64,000 nt of DNA from Mycobacterium montefiorense (GTDB lineage: Bacteria > Actinomycetota > Actinomycetes > Mycobacteriales > Mycobacteriaceae), in contig NZ_BFCH01000007.1 in the NCBI RefSeq assembly GCF_003112775.1, forward strand, positions 118,413 through 182,412. The letters run 5' to 3'. The position numbers and the translations under genes are program-made. Numbering within the stretch: the first letter of the stretch is position 1; each line of letters starts with the position of its first letter. Shown piece by piece: positions 29,797 through 38,967 of the stretch. Under the pieces are notes generated by a model. It worked only from the letters and a program-made list of their open reading frames with translations. It ran no database searches and had not been told where the DNA came from.

Positions 29797-32648
29797 TCAA
29801 GGGATATCCGCGTATTCGACCGGCACCACCCGTCGTCGGCTGCTCGTGCGCACTGGCCTGGAGCGAATCAGTCTGGGCCACCAGAAGAATGGTCCGAGCA
29901 GACGGGCAATGGCGGGTGTGATGAACGAACGCACGATGAGTGTATCGAGCAGCAGGCCAATGCCGATCGTGGATCCCATTTCGCCGACCGACACCAATTC
30001 GCCTGAGACCATTGCCATCATGGTGACGGCGAAGACCAGACCGGCGGTGGTGACCACTTTGCCGGAGTTAGCGATCGCTCTGATCAGACCGGTGTTCAAA
30101 CCTGCTTTGCTTTCTTCGAGGTAGCGGGCAATGAGCAGCAGGTTGTAGTCCGAACCGACTGCCACCAGGATGATGAAGGTGAGCGGCAGGCCCAGCCAGC
30201 TCATGGGGATGCCGAGCAGGTGCTGCCAGATCAGGACCGACAGGCCAAACGCTCCCGAATAGGAGAACGCCACCGTTCCAATGATGACCAACGCCGCGAT
30301 CATGCTCCTGGTGATGAGCAGCATCACCAGGAAGATCAACGTGAATGCTGCTGTGGCCGCAATGATCAGGTCTGTTTTGGCCGCGTCCTGAATATCCCAG
30401 TACGTCGTCGCGGCGCCGCCGAGATATACGCGTGCTCCGCCGAGCGTGGTCCCTTTCAACGCCTCCTCGGCGGCCGGCAGATAGGTCTGGTCGTGATGGA
30501 TACCTTGGGCCGTGAGCGCTTCACCGTCGTGGTAGATCATGTATCGGGCAGCTTTGCCGTCCGGGGACATGAAAAATTTCAGGTCGATACGAAAAGAGGG
30601 ATTTGCGAACGCATCTGGTGGCAAATAGAAGAACTCGTCGTTCTTCGAACTGTCGAACGCATAGCCCAGATCAATCATCTGACGGCTCAGCTCGTCCAGT
30701 TGAGCCAACTGGGGTTCTATCGTGCTGTGCTCGGCCAGGACCACCTGGTGGAATTGGTTGAGCTGGTCAACGTTGTGGCCGAGAAGTTCGACCAGTTGCG
30801 GCATCACCGAGTCCTGAATCAGTGCAGCTTTCAGATTCTTGTCCATCTGCTCGTCCAACTGATCGATCTTGTCGGTCGCGTCGAACAGAGAACGCAGTGA
30901 CCAGCAAAGCGGGATGTCGAAACAGTGTTTCTCCCAGTAGAAGTAACTTCGGATCGGGCGCCAGACATCGTCAAAGTCGGCGATGTTGTCCCGCATCGAA
31001 TCAGTGACGTCTTTCATGCCTTGAGCGGCTTCGGCGGCGATGTGAGCCGCGCCGGCCTGTTGCGACGTCAACTCCTGCTGATGACGCATCAGACTCGTCA
31101 TGCGGTCCGTGATGTCGGCCATGTCGGTGAGCCGGGTGTTGAGGTCGGTGAGGAACGGCAGGATCTCTTTGATCTTCGTGCCCATCGAGCCCATCGTGTA
31201 AGTGAACGACGAATGCTCTAGCGGCGTTCCTAGCGGCCTGGTGACACTCTGAATCAATCCCACACCCGGTGAGTGCGTGCCACCCGGTCCAGCGCGATCA
31301 TGTCCGTGCTGTTGCGCATGTCGTGATCGGATTCGACCATGAGCATGTCGCCGTTCAGCCTGCTGACCGGGAAATGCCGGTCGCTCGCGGCATATCCGAG
31401 CTTCGACGGGCTGTCATCGGCGATGTAGATGCGGTCGTCGTAATTGGGGCGATAGGTGGGAAGCGTCAGCGATCCCACCAGCACCACCAAGCAACTTGCC
31501 AGCAGGACCCGGCCGGGCCACCGGACCGTTACCGTGCCGACTTTGCGCCAAATTGCGGTTCCGGCTTTATGTTTCGGCTCGAAGATCCCGAAGCGGCTGC
31601 CCAGCGCCAACACAGCGGGACCGAAGGTCAGGGCAGCCGCAACTGCGGTGAGCACAGCCACGGCGCAGGGAATCCCACAGGTATTGAAGTAGTTGAGCCG
31701 GGTGAACTTGAGGCAGAAGGTTGCGCCGGCAACGGCGAGACCAGATCCGAGGATGACGTGGGAGACGCCGTTGACGGCCGAGTAGTACGCGGTTTCCCGG
31801 TCTTCGCCCGCGTGGCGCGCTTCGTGGTAGCGGCCGATCAAAAAGATCGCGTAATCGGTACCCGCGCCGAGGATCAGGGACACCAGAAGGTTCGACGCGA
31901 ACTCGGAGATCCCAATGAACTTGTGAAAGACCAGGAAGGAGACGATGCCCCGCCCGCAGTTCAATTCCAGCATCACCATGAACAGGACGAGCAGCGCGGT
32001 TTTGATCGAGCGATAAACGACCAGCAGCATCACGGTAATGAGAACGATGGTGACGAACATGATCATGATCAGGCTCTCGTTGCCGGCTTGGAGCATGTCC
32101 GCCGACAGCGGTGCCGAACCCGAGACGTAAACCTTCAGCCCGGGCGGAGTTTTGTTCTGCGAGACCAAATCTCGCACGGCCTTGATCGATTCGTCCGATA
32201 CCGCGGAGCCGAGATTGCCGGCGGTCCGTACCAGCGTGTAGGACGCTTTTCCGTCGTTGCTCTGCACTCCCGCGGCGGTCGTTCCTTGGCCCCACAGGTT
32301 CATGACATATTGAACGTGCTTGTCCTGCTGCAGTTTTGCGACCAAGTCGTTGTAGAACAAGTGGTCGGCGTCGTCCAGCTTGTGCGCACCCTCTAAGACG
32401 ACCATCACCAGGCTGTTGCTGTCCGACTCCTTGAACACTTCCCCGATGTGGATGAGTGCCTGGGATGACGGGGCGTCGATCGGGACCAGAGGACCCCGGC
32501 CTGCCTCGGTGACGGGCTCTAGCTGCGGAACGGCCACGTTGAGTACAACCATGAGCGCGATCCACGCGAGGACCACGGGCACGGCGAACTTGCGGATGGT
32601 CCGCGCGACGAACGGTTTGTGCACATCGGTGGCGCTGTCGTGGTTCAT
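29797..32648 (-). pseudogene. MmpL-family RND transporter split by a frameshift
   Basis: The gene starts at ATG 32648, overlapping the mmpS stop (ATGA). The first part (to 31254) has the N-terminal helix, the first periplasmic domain and the first membrane block with LGAGTDYAIFLIGRY, keeping the Asp-Tyr pair. It runs out of frame after LDRVARTH. The MmpL sequence resumes in another frame as PGVGLIQSVTRPLGT and continues to 29797 with the second block, including VAVGSDYNLLLIARY. The total span of 2852 bases is one short of a multiple of three, so one lost base near 31270 explains it. Repaired, it would be about 950 residues, the normal MmpL length. Confidence 0.88.
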
Positions 32649-33088
32649 GCGGACAGCACCTGGCACCAGACGCCGGCATGCTCGCCCGTTGCCGTGTGTT
32701 CGGAGCGCACCTGCCCGTCAACGGTGATGCGGCAGCCAATGTTTCCTCCCGCCACCTGCGCGGTGATATCGGCTGTAGCCGTAGTCAATACAGTTATTTC
32801 CGTATGCGTCCAGGGCAACACCGCGAGGTCGACCGCGATCGCGCGAGAGTTCACGTCCCAGTAGCTGACCCTGCCCCACCCCGCTAAATCACCGAAGAGG
32901 TCGTATTCGATGCGTTTGGGATTGAACTGAGCTATCGAGAATTTGCCGCCCGGGCTTCGGGTGCGGTCCTGGGAGCCGAAGATCCCGTGAGCGGAGTCGA
33001 TGACAATTCCCGCCAGGACGGCAACGACGACCACAAGCGCGGGCAGCCACAGCCTGCTGACCAGTCGCCGACGTATGGAATCGGTCAT
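32645..33088 (-). CDS. MmpS-family membrane protein
   Basis: 147 residues from ATG 33088 with a strong GGAGGAGG upstream. One N-terminal membrane helix (WLPALVVVVAVLAGIVID) is followed by the secreted MmpS domain: KRIEYDLFGDLAGWGRVSYWDVNSRAIAV, a WTHTEITVLTTATADITAQV block and a final Cys-containing GNIGCRITVDGQV. MmpS proteins are accessory periplasmic partners of MmpL exporters of lipids or siderophores. It overlaps the downstream mmpL by 4 bp. Confidence 0.92.
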   Translation of the reverse strand: MTDSIRRRLVSRLWLPALVVVVAVLAGIVIDSAHGIFGSQDRTRSPGGKFSIAQFNPKRIEYDLFGDLAGWGRVSYWDVNSRAIAVDLAVLPWTHTEITVLTTATADITAQVAGGNIGCRITVDGQVRSEHTATGEHAGVWCQVLSA

Positions 33089-33109
33089 GAGAATGCCCCT
33101 CCTCCGGGC

Positions 33110-33124
33110 ATTTTCAATGAAAAT
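33110..33124. promoter_or_regulatory. Palindrome ATTTTCAATGAAAAT upstream of mmpS
   Basis: The arms ATTTTCA and TGAAAAT are a perfect 7-bp inverted repeat around a single base, 22 bp before the mmpS start. The site would overlap the promoter or leader of the mmpS-mmpL operon and fits a repressor operator. No TetR or MarR gene adjoins it; the AraC gene at 28.6 kb is the nearest regulator. Confidence 0.5.
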
Positions 33125-33197
33125 CCAACTCGCGCCAGCCCGGAACCGCGCGAGTGATTGGTATAGGGATACTGAGAAAGCCGGCCGTCACAGCGCG

Positions 33198-34100
33198 TTA
33201 GGTGCGCAACCCGTTCAGCATCCGCGTAAAACTTGCCAGCTCGACGAAGCCATCCGCGGTGGGAGCGCTCCGTCCGGCCGCGCGGAAGACACCGGCGAGG
33301 TCCGCACTACGCGTCCGCCAGCCACGCTCGGACAGATACGCGACAGGATCTGCGTACTGGCCGGCGAAAGTCAGGCTGCGCAGATCTATTTCGGGGTCCC
33401 GGGCGTTCCATGTCGCATGATGCTTGCTAAGGCTTTCTCCGAGCGCGTCGGCTCTGGGGCTGTCCACGTAATCGGCTTCGAGTTGACTGCCAGAAGCACT
33501 CAATGTGGTAATCGCATCGAATATCTCGTTGTGTGCCTCGGGTGGCAGAAACCCGATGAGCAGCCCCTCGATGATCCATACGGTCGGCTGAGTGTCATCG
33601 AAACCCGCTTGCCGCAACGCCGTTGGCCAGTCTTGGCGCAGATCGATACCCACGTGGTGGTGCCCCTGCGCCGGGGGCCAGCCCAGGTGAGTCAGGACAC
33701 TGCGCTTCCACTCAATTACCTGCGATTGGTCCACTTCGTAGATGGACATCGCCGCTGGCCAAACCAAACGATGGGCACGGCAATCCAATCCAGAGGCCAG
33801 GATCACCGCTTGCCGAATGCCGGACCGGCATGCATCGAGGACGAAGCCATCGAGACTCCTGGTGCGCATGCCGAAGTACGCTGGCATCCAGTCGACCTCG
33901 AGGTCCTCGAATCCGATTGTGCCGTCCACTAACTGGGTGAACAGTTTCAATCCGACCGCTCGCACCAAGATCTCGGCGAACGGATCACAGATCAGCGGAT
34001 CGGTTTGCCTGCTGGCGACGGCCCGCGCCGCGGCCACCATCGTGGCCGTCGTGCCTACGCCGGTCTTGAGGTCCCAACTATCGTCACGGGTCCGTGTCAT
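33198..34100 (-). CDS. TIGR00027-family SAM-dependent methyltransferase
   Basis: 300 residues, the usual size of the leucine carboxyl methyltransferase-like family abundant in mycobacteria. It begins DDSWDLKTGVGTTATMVAAARAVASR. Motif I is AVILASGLDCRAHRLVWP, followed by IYEVDQSQVIEWKRSVL. The acidic motif is VWIIEGLLIGFLPPEAHNEIFDAI. The substrate is unknown, and members are often linked to lipid or secondary-metabolite modification. It sits between mmpS and nrdE, outside the conserved order. Confidence 0.9.
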   Translation of the reverse strand: MTRTRDDSWDLKTGVGTTATMVAAARAVASRQTDPLICDPFAEILVRAVGLKLFTQLVDGTIGFEDLEVDWMPAYFGMRTRSLDGFVLDACRSGIRQAVILASGLDCRAHRLVWPAAMSIYEVDQSQVIEWKRSVLTHLGWPPAQGHHHVGIDLRQDWPTALRQAGFDDTQPTVWIIEGLLIGFLPPEAHNEIFDAITTLSASGSQLEADYVDSPRADALGESLSKHHATWNARDPEIDLRSLTFAGQYADPVAYLSERGWRTRSADLAGVFRAAGRSAPTADGFVELASFTRMLNGLRT

Positions 34101-34128
34101 TGCTAGCCCCTTTGGATCATCTGGCGGC

Positions 34129-34149
34129 TGAACGAGTCTCGATCGTTCA
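34129..34149. promoter_or_regulatory. Inverted repeat TGAACGA-N7-TCGTTCA
   Basis: Perfect 7-bp arms at 34129-34135 and 34143-34149 lie 28 bp upstream of the methyltransferase start at 34100. It is a plausible operator for that gene. The rest of the interval up to the nrdE stop holds no gene, only GC-rich sequence with a possible GGCGC/GCGCC hairpin. Confidence 0.4.
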
Positions 34150-34309
34150 GGCCGCTTTCTGCCGCAAAGGTAGGGCTATGGCCGCCGCGGGTCTACCCGA
34201 ATCGCGCGGTGATGGCCGAAAAACGCGCTCGGCGCGCCACGGGGCGCCAACTCGCAGTGACCGAGTGTGAACTGCCCAACGCGACGCGCCGTCGAACCAG
34301 CGCTGTGAC

Positions 34310-36475
34310 TTACAGCATGCAGGACACGCAGCCCTCGACCTCGGTTCCTTCCAAGGCCATCTGCCGCAGTCGGATGTAGTAGAGCGTCTTGATTCCCTTG
34401 CGCCAGGCGTAAATCTGCGCCTTGTTGACGTCGCGGGTGGTGGCGGTGTCCTTGAAGAACAGCGTTAGGCTCAGCCCCTGATCGACGTGCTGGGTGGCCG
34501 CGGCGTAGGTGTCGATGATCTTCTCGTAGCCGATCTCATACGCGTCCTGGTAGTACTCCAGGTTCTCGTTGGTCATGTACGGCGCCGGGTAGTAAACCCG
34601 CCCAATCTTGCCTTCCTTGCGGATCTCGACCCTCGACGCGACCGGGTGAATCGAGCTCGTCGAGTGGTTGATGTAGGAGATCGACCCCGTCGGCGGGACT
34701 GCCTGCAGGTTCTGGTTGTAGATGCCGTGCGTTTGCACCGACTCCTTCAACCGCTTCCAGTCGTCCTGCGTCGGGATGCGAATCTCGGCATCGGCGAACA
34801 GCTGACGGACCTTGTCGGTCGCGGGCTCCCACACCTGTTCGGTGTATTTGTCGAAGAACTCTCCCGACTTGTACTTCGACTGCTCGAAACCACCGAATGC
34901 CCTACCTCGTTCGATCGCAATGCGATTCGATGCCCGCAGCGCGTGATACAGCACGGAGTAGAAGTACATGTTGGTGAAATCAACGCCTTCTTCGGAACCG
35001 TAGAAGATGCCCTCGCGAGCCAGGTAGCCGTGCAGGTTCATCTGCCCGAGCCCGATCGCGTGAGAGTCGTTGTTGCCCTGTTCGATTGACGGTACCGAGG
35101 TGATGTGAGTCTGGTCGCTCACCGCAGTCAGCGCACGGATGGACACCTCGATTGTCTGCGCGAAGTCCGGCGAGTCCATCGTCTTGGCGATGTTCAGCGA
35201 CCCGAGGTTGCACGAAATGTCCTTGCCCACCTTGGCATAGGACAGGTCGTCGTTGAACAACGACGGTGTGGACACCTGCAGGATCTCCGAGCACAGGTTG
35301 GAGTGGGTGATCTTGCCCTCGATCGGGTTGGCCCGGTTCACCGTGTCCTCGTACATGATGTACGGGTAGCCGGACTCGAACTGCAGCTCGGCCAGCGTCT
35401 GGAAGAACTCCCGCGCCTTGATCTTGGTCTTGCGGATGCGCGCGTCATCGACCATCTCGTAGTACTTCTCGGTCACCGAGATGTCGGCGAACGCCGTGCC
35501 GTAGACCCGCTCGACGTCGTAGGGCGAGAACAGATACATGTCCTCGTTGTTCTTGGCCAGCTCGAAGGTGATGTCGGGAATCACCACCCCCAGGCTCAGG
35601 GTCTTGATCCGGATCTTCTCGTCGGCGTTCTCGCGCTTGGTGTCCAAGAAGCGGTAGATGTCAGGGTGATGCGCGTTGAGGTACACCGCACCCGCACCCT
35701 GGCGCGCGCCCAGCTGATTGGCGTAGGAGAACGAATCCTCGAGCAGCTTCATGATCGGGATGACACCCGAAGACTGGTTCTCGATGTTCTTGATCGGCGC
35801 GCCTTGCTCACGAATGTTGGTCAGCAGCAACGCAACTCCCCCACCGCGCTTGGATAGCTGCAGTGCGGAGTTGATCGAACGCCCGATCGACTCCATGTTG
35901 TCCTCGATGCGCAGCAGGAAGCAGCTCACCGGTTCCCCGCGCTGCTTTTTGCCCGAGTTCAAGAACGTCGGGGTGGCCGGCTGGAACCGCCCTTCGATGA
36001 TCTCGTCGACCAGCTTCTCTGCCAGCACCGTGTCGCCGGCGGCCAGGGTCAGCGCCACCATGACGACCCGGTCCTCGAAGCGCTCCAGGTAGCGCTTTCC
36101 GTCGAACGTCTTGAGCGTGTAGGAGGTGTAGTACTTGAACGCGCCCAGGAACGTCGGGAACCGGAACTTCTTGGCGTAGGCACGGTCCAGCAGCGTCTTG
36201 ACGAAGTTGCGCGAGTACTGGTCAAGAACCTCACGCTCGTAATAGTTCTCGCGGATCAGGTAGTCGATCTTCTCGTCCTGATTGTGGAAGAAGACCGTGT
36301 TCTGGTTGACGTGCTCCAGGAAGTACTGACGCGCCGCGAGAACGTCTTTCTCGAACTGAATCTTGCCGTCCTTGTCGTACAGATTCAGCATGGCGTTCAG
36401 CGCGTGGTAGTCCGTCTCTTCGGGCAACACATGCGTGCCAGCGGTTATAGGCTCTGCAGCGACGGTTGGTGGCAC
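34310..36475 (-). CDS. nrdE: Class Ib ribonucleoside-diphosphate reductase alpha subunit
   Basis: 721 residues from GTG 36475, preceded by GGAAGGAA. Signatures include the substrate and effector regions ([43 protein letters not shown]), the NLCSEI active-site segment, and the C-terminal redox pair EGCVSCML that is re-reduced by NrdH. It lacks an N-terminal ATP cone, as expected for class Ib. It is the last gene of nrdHIE; its start overlaps nrdI by 31 bp. It reduces ribonucleoside diphosphates together with NrdF2. Confidence 0.97.
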   Translation of the reverse strand: MPPTVAAEPITAGTHVLPEETDYHALNAMLNLYDKDGKIQFEKDVLAARQYFLEHVNQNTVFFHNQDEKIDYLIRENYYEREVLDQYSRNFVKTLLDRAYAKKFRFPTFLGAFKYYTSYTLKTFDGKRYLERFEDRVVMVALTLAAGDTVLAEKLVDEIIEGRFQPATPTFLNSGKKQRGEPVSCFLLRIEDNMESIGRSINSALQLSKRGGGVALLLTNIREQGAPIKNIENQSSGVIPIMKLLEDSFSYANQLGARQGAGAVYLNAHHPDIYRFLDTKRENADEKIRIKTLSLGVVIPDITFELAKNNEDMYLFSPYDVERVYGTAFADISVTEKYYEMVDDARIRKTKIKAREFFQTLAELQFESGYPYIMYEDTVNRANPIEGKITHSNLCSEILQVSTPSLFNDDLSYAKVGKDISCNLGSLNIAKTMDSPDFAQTIEVSIRALTAVSDQTHITSVPSIEQGNNDSHAIGLGQMNLHGYLAREGIFYGSEEGVDFTNMYFYSVLYHALRASNRIAIERGRAFGGFEQSKYKSGEFFDKYTEQVWEPATDKVRQLFADAEIRIPTQDDWKRLKESVQTHGIYNQNLQAVPPTGSISYINHSTSSIHPVASRVEIRKEGKIGRVYYPAPYMTNENLEYYQDAYEIGYEKIIDTYAAATQHVDQGLSLTLFFKDTATTRDVNKAQIYAWRKGIKTLYYIRLRQMALEGTEVEGCVSCML

Positions 36476-36897
36476 GTCTGTTCCTTCCAGAATTCAATAA
36501 GGCCCACGCGAACGGCTTCCACGTCGTCCGGGGTTCCCATCAGTTCAAAGCGGTAGAGGTAGGGCACGCCACATTTGCGGGAAACCACGTTGCCCGCGTA
36601 GGCGAATTCTGCACCGAAGTTGTTGTTGCCCGCGGCGATGACGCCGCGGATCAACGACCTGTTGTGCTCGTTGTTCAAAAAGGCGATGACTTGCTTGGGG
36701 ACGTAGCCACCGTTGTCGATGTCCGGCGTAGCCCGACCGCCGCCATACGTGGGCAATATCAATACGTACGGTTCGTCGACCTCGATACGGCCACGCAGCG
36801 GGATTCGGGTGGCGGGGACACCCAGCTTCTGCACGAAACGGTGGGTGTTCTCCGACACCGAGGAAAAATAGACCAGGTTGCGCTGCGTGATGTCCAT
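36445..36897 (-). CDS. nrdI: NrdI flavodoxin-like protein
   Basis: 150 residues. It begins with [20 protein letters not shown], the FMN phosphate loop, then has [30 protein letters not shown] and [40 protein letters not shown]. NrdI supplies superoxide or peroxide for assembling the Mn-tyrosyl cofactor in NrdF. It lies 35 bp after nrdH and overlaps nrdE. Confidence 0.96.
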   Translation of the reverse strand: MDITQRNLVYFSSVSENTHRFVQKLGVPATRIPLRGRIEVDEPYVLILPTYGGGRATPDIDNGGYVPKQVIAFLNNEHNRSLIRGVIAAGNNNFGAEFAYAGNVVSRKCGVPYLYRFELMGTPDDVEAVRVGLIEFWKEQTCHQPSLQSL

Positions 36898-36932
36898 GGC
36901 ACCGCAACCTCCTTACTTGCTCATCTACTGCA

Positions 36933-37172
36933 CTACGCGCTCAGCGCGGCTCCGGCAAGCGCCTTGATGCGATCGGGCCGGAAGCCCGACCAGTGGGCAT
37001 CTCCTGCCACCACGACGGGGGCCTGCAGATAACCCAGTGCCATCACGAAGTCGCGCGCCTCGGCGTCCAGGCTGATGTCGACCTTCTCGTAAGCAAGACC
37101 CTGCTTGTCGAGAGCCTTGTAGGTGGCGCTGCACTGCACACATGCCGGCTTGGTGTACACGGTGATGCTCAT
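36933..37172 (-). CDS. nrdH: Glutaredoxin-like electron donor NrdH
   Basis: 79 residues with the thioredoxin-fold active site KPACVQCSATYKALD (CVQC) and the C-terminal WSGFRPDRIKAL that distinguishes NrdH from glutaredoxins and suits thioredoxin reductase. It reduces the NrdE C-terminal dithiol. It is the first gene of nrdHIE, 213 bp downstream of a pair of NrdR-like boxes. Confidence 0.97.
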   Translation of the reverse strand: MSITVYTKPACVQCSATYKALDKQGLAYEKVDISLDAEARDFVMALGYLQAPVVVAGDAHWSGFRPDRIKALAGAALSA

Positions 37173-37384
37173 GGAAGCCGCTCCTCTGCGGGGAAGGAAG
37201 GTCGGGAGTTTTATTACGGACTGGCAACTGCTTGGGGCACTACATCGCCGCTATGTTCAGCGATCCGTCAAGCCCCCGGATTCCCGTCTTGCGGCTGTCA
37301 GGCTGAACGACCTGGCTAAGCCGATTTCGGGAGGTTCAGTGGGCCTTGCGAGCTTCGTGAACCTGGGATCTGCCGGCTCCCGAA

Positions 37385-37432
37385 ACACTACACCTAGTGG
37401 CTGACAAGATGTCGAGATACAACATGTTCTGA
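37385..37432 (-). promoter_or_regulatory. Pair of NrdR-like boxes upstream of nrdHIE
   Basis: Box 1 is ACACTACACCTAGTGG (37385-37400). Box 2 is ATACAACATGTTCTGA (37417-37432), centred on the palindrome AACATGTT. Centres are 32 bp apart, exactly as before nrdF2. Box 1 shares AAACACTACNCCT with the nrdF2 box 1. The rest of the 37173-37693 interval holds the nrdHIE leader, this site and a terminator; I see no gene in it. Confidence 0.65.
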
Positions 37433-37590
37433 ATAACAATTCTGAAATTCCCTGGTCGTAAGCGCTGTCGCGCAGCCACGCCCCGGCGTGTCGCAGATCA
37501 CAAACCCGGCCCAGAACGCTCATGCGTACTGGTATAGCAGCGGCCACCGACAACCCGGGTGCCGCCGTCGTGCTTGCCCGCAGCTAGCAA

Positions 37591-37614
37591 AGCCGCCAGC
37601 ACTAGCTGGCGGCT
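37591..37614 (-). terminator. Hairpin terminator after the FMN reductase gene
   Basis: AGCCGCCAGC-ACTA-GCTGGCGGCT is a perfect 10-bp stem with a 4-base loop, 80 bp downstream of the minus-strand gene ending at 37694. It separates that gene from the nrdHIE promoter. T-tracts are weak on both sides, as is common for mycobacterial terminators. Confidence 0.7.
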
Positions 37615-37693
37615 TTAACTATTAACTTTCCGGAACGCTGCTGGTCACCCAGCGAACGCCTTGTTGGCTTCTACCAATTTCAGGCAGCCAAAT

Positions 37694-38251
37694 TCAGCCG
37701 ACTTCGGCCGCGAGCTTGCCGACGGCGTCGCGCACATTGGCCACTAACTCGGCGTGCTCGGCGGGGGCCTTGCCCTCCAAAGTTGCGAACGGCACCGACA
37801 GTTTGACCGCCTCGACGACCCGGGCGCCGGCGATGCCGAACGACTTGCGGGTCTCGTCGTGCGCCCAAACTCCGCCATATCGGCCGAAGGCCCCGCCGAC
37901 GACCGCCAGCGGCTTGTCCTTCAACGCGCCGTTGCCAAATGGGCGAGACAGCCAGTCGATCGCGTTCTTGACGACGGCCGGAATGCTGCCGTTGTACTCG
38001 GGGGTGACCACCAGCGCGGCGTCTGCCGCAGCCGCCGCGGCGCGTAGTGCATCCACCGGAGCCAGCGCAGCAGCCTCGGGGTTCATCGAGTCATCGATCT
38101 CCTCGTTGTAGAACGGAAGCTCGGCCAGACCTTCGAACACGGTGACGATGACATCGTCGGGCGCCACGTCAACCGCCAGTTCGGCGATCTTGCGATTTAT
38201 CGATGCCGCGCGCAGGCTGCCCACCAACGCCAGGACCTTGATCTCTGCCAC
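37694..38251 (-). CDS. NADPH-dependent FMN reductase (Rv3054c-like)
   Basis: 185 residues from GTG 38251. The flavodoxin-like fold has the FMN phosphate loop GSLRAASINRKIAEL, the PEYNGSIPAVVKNAIDWLSRP motif and VVGGAFGRYGGVWAHDE. These enzymes supply reduced flavin or reduce quinones. It is divergent from a TetR gene (38343), with a 14-bp perfect palindrome between them, so expression is probably induced by the ligand of that repressor. Confidence 0.92.
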   Translation of the reverse strand: MAEIKVLALVGSLRAASINRKIAELAVDVAPDDVIVTVFEGLAELPFYNEEIDDSMNPEAAALAPVDALRAAAAAADAALVVTPEYNGSIPAVVKNAIDWLSRPFGNGALKDKPLAVVGGAFGRYGGVWAHDETRKSFGIAGARVVEAVKLSVPFATLEGKAPAEHAELVANVRDAVGKLAAEVG

Positions 38252-38299
38252 TGTTTCGTTTCCCTCCGGTTGTTGGTCTACATCTTCGCACGGGTTAAG

Positions 38300-38313
38300 C
38301 GGACTATAGTCCG
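38300..38313. promoter_or_regulatory. Palindromic operator CGGACTATAGTCCG
   Basis: A perfect 14-bp palindrome sits between the FMN reductase start (38251) and the TetR start (38343), followed by an AT-rich TTTTATT. It is the likely binding site of the TetR protein and would control both divergent genes. Binding is inferred from position and symmetry. Confidence 0.65.
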
Positions 38314-38342
38314 TTTTATTCCAGCCGCGTTAAAGTGCAGGG

Positions 38343-38957
38343 GTGAGCGGTGTCGAGCGATTGGGCGAGTTGCGTGTGTCGGCTCCGCGCGAGCTACCCC
38401 AGGAACGGGGCGACGCCGCGCGCAACCGGGAGCTGCTGCTGCAGGCGGCCCGCCGTTTGGTCGCCAAACGCGGCGCCGAAGCGGTCACGATGGACGACGT
38501 CGCCGCGGCTGCCGGCGTCGGCAAGGGCACGCTGTTCCGCCGGTTCGGCAGTCGGGCCGGGCTGATGATGGTGCTGCTCGACGAGGACGAGCGCAGCAGT
38601 CAGCAGGCCTTCCTGTTCGGGCCGCCACCGCTGGGGCCCGACGCGCCGCCGATGGATCGACTGGAGGCATTCGGCCGCGATCGCCTGCGCTTTGTCCACA
38701 CCCATCACGCACTGCTGTCGGCGGCCAAAGGCGAGCCGCTCACCCGCCACGTCGGGGCCGCAGCGGTGCAGCGCACGCATGTGCGGGTGCTGCTGCAAGC
38801 GGCCAACACCAGCGGCGATCTCGATGTGCAGACCGACGCGTTGCTGGCCTTGCTAGACGTGGATTACGTTGAGCACCAACTGAATTACGGCGGCCACACT
38901 CTTGAGACGCTGGGCGATGCCTGGGAGAGTCTGGCGCGCAAGCTATGCGGACAGTGA
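38343..38957 (+). CDS. TetR-family regulator (Rv3055-like)
   Basis: 204 residues from GTG 38343. The helix-turn-helix is NRELLLQAARRLVAKRGAEAVTMDDVAAAAGVGKGTLFRRFGSRAGLMMVLLDED. The ligand domain includes AAKGEPLTRHVGAAAVQRTHVRVLLQ. It is followed after 10 bp by dinB on the same strand. It probably represses the divergent FMN reductase through the palindrome at 38300-38313. Confidence 0.9.
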   Translation: MSGVERLGELRVSAPRELPQERGDAARNRELLLQAARRLVAKRGAEAVTMDDVAAAAGVGKGTLFRRFGSRAGLMMVLLDEDERSSQQAFLFGPPPLGPDAPPMDRLEAFGRDRLRFVHTHHALLSAAKGEPLTRHVGAAAVQRTHVRVLLQAANTSGDLDVQTDALLALLDVDYVEHQLNYGGHTLETLGDAWESLARKLCGQ

Positions 38958-38967
38958 CCTGACCGAC

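Noticed and set aside
34200-34309. Terminator after nrdE
   Set aside because: Only a short GGCGC/GCGCC pairing without a T-tract is visible; not strong enough to list as a feature.
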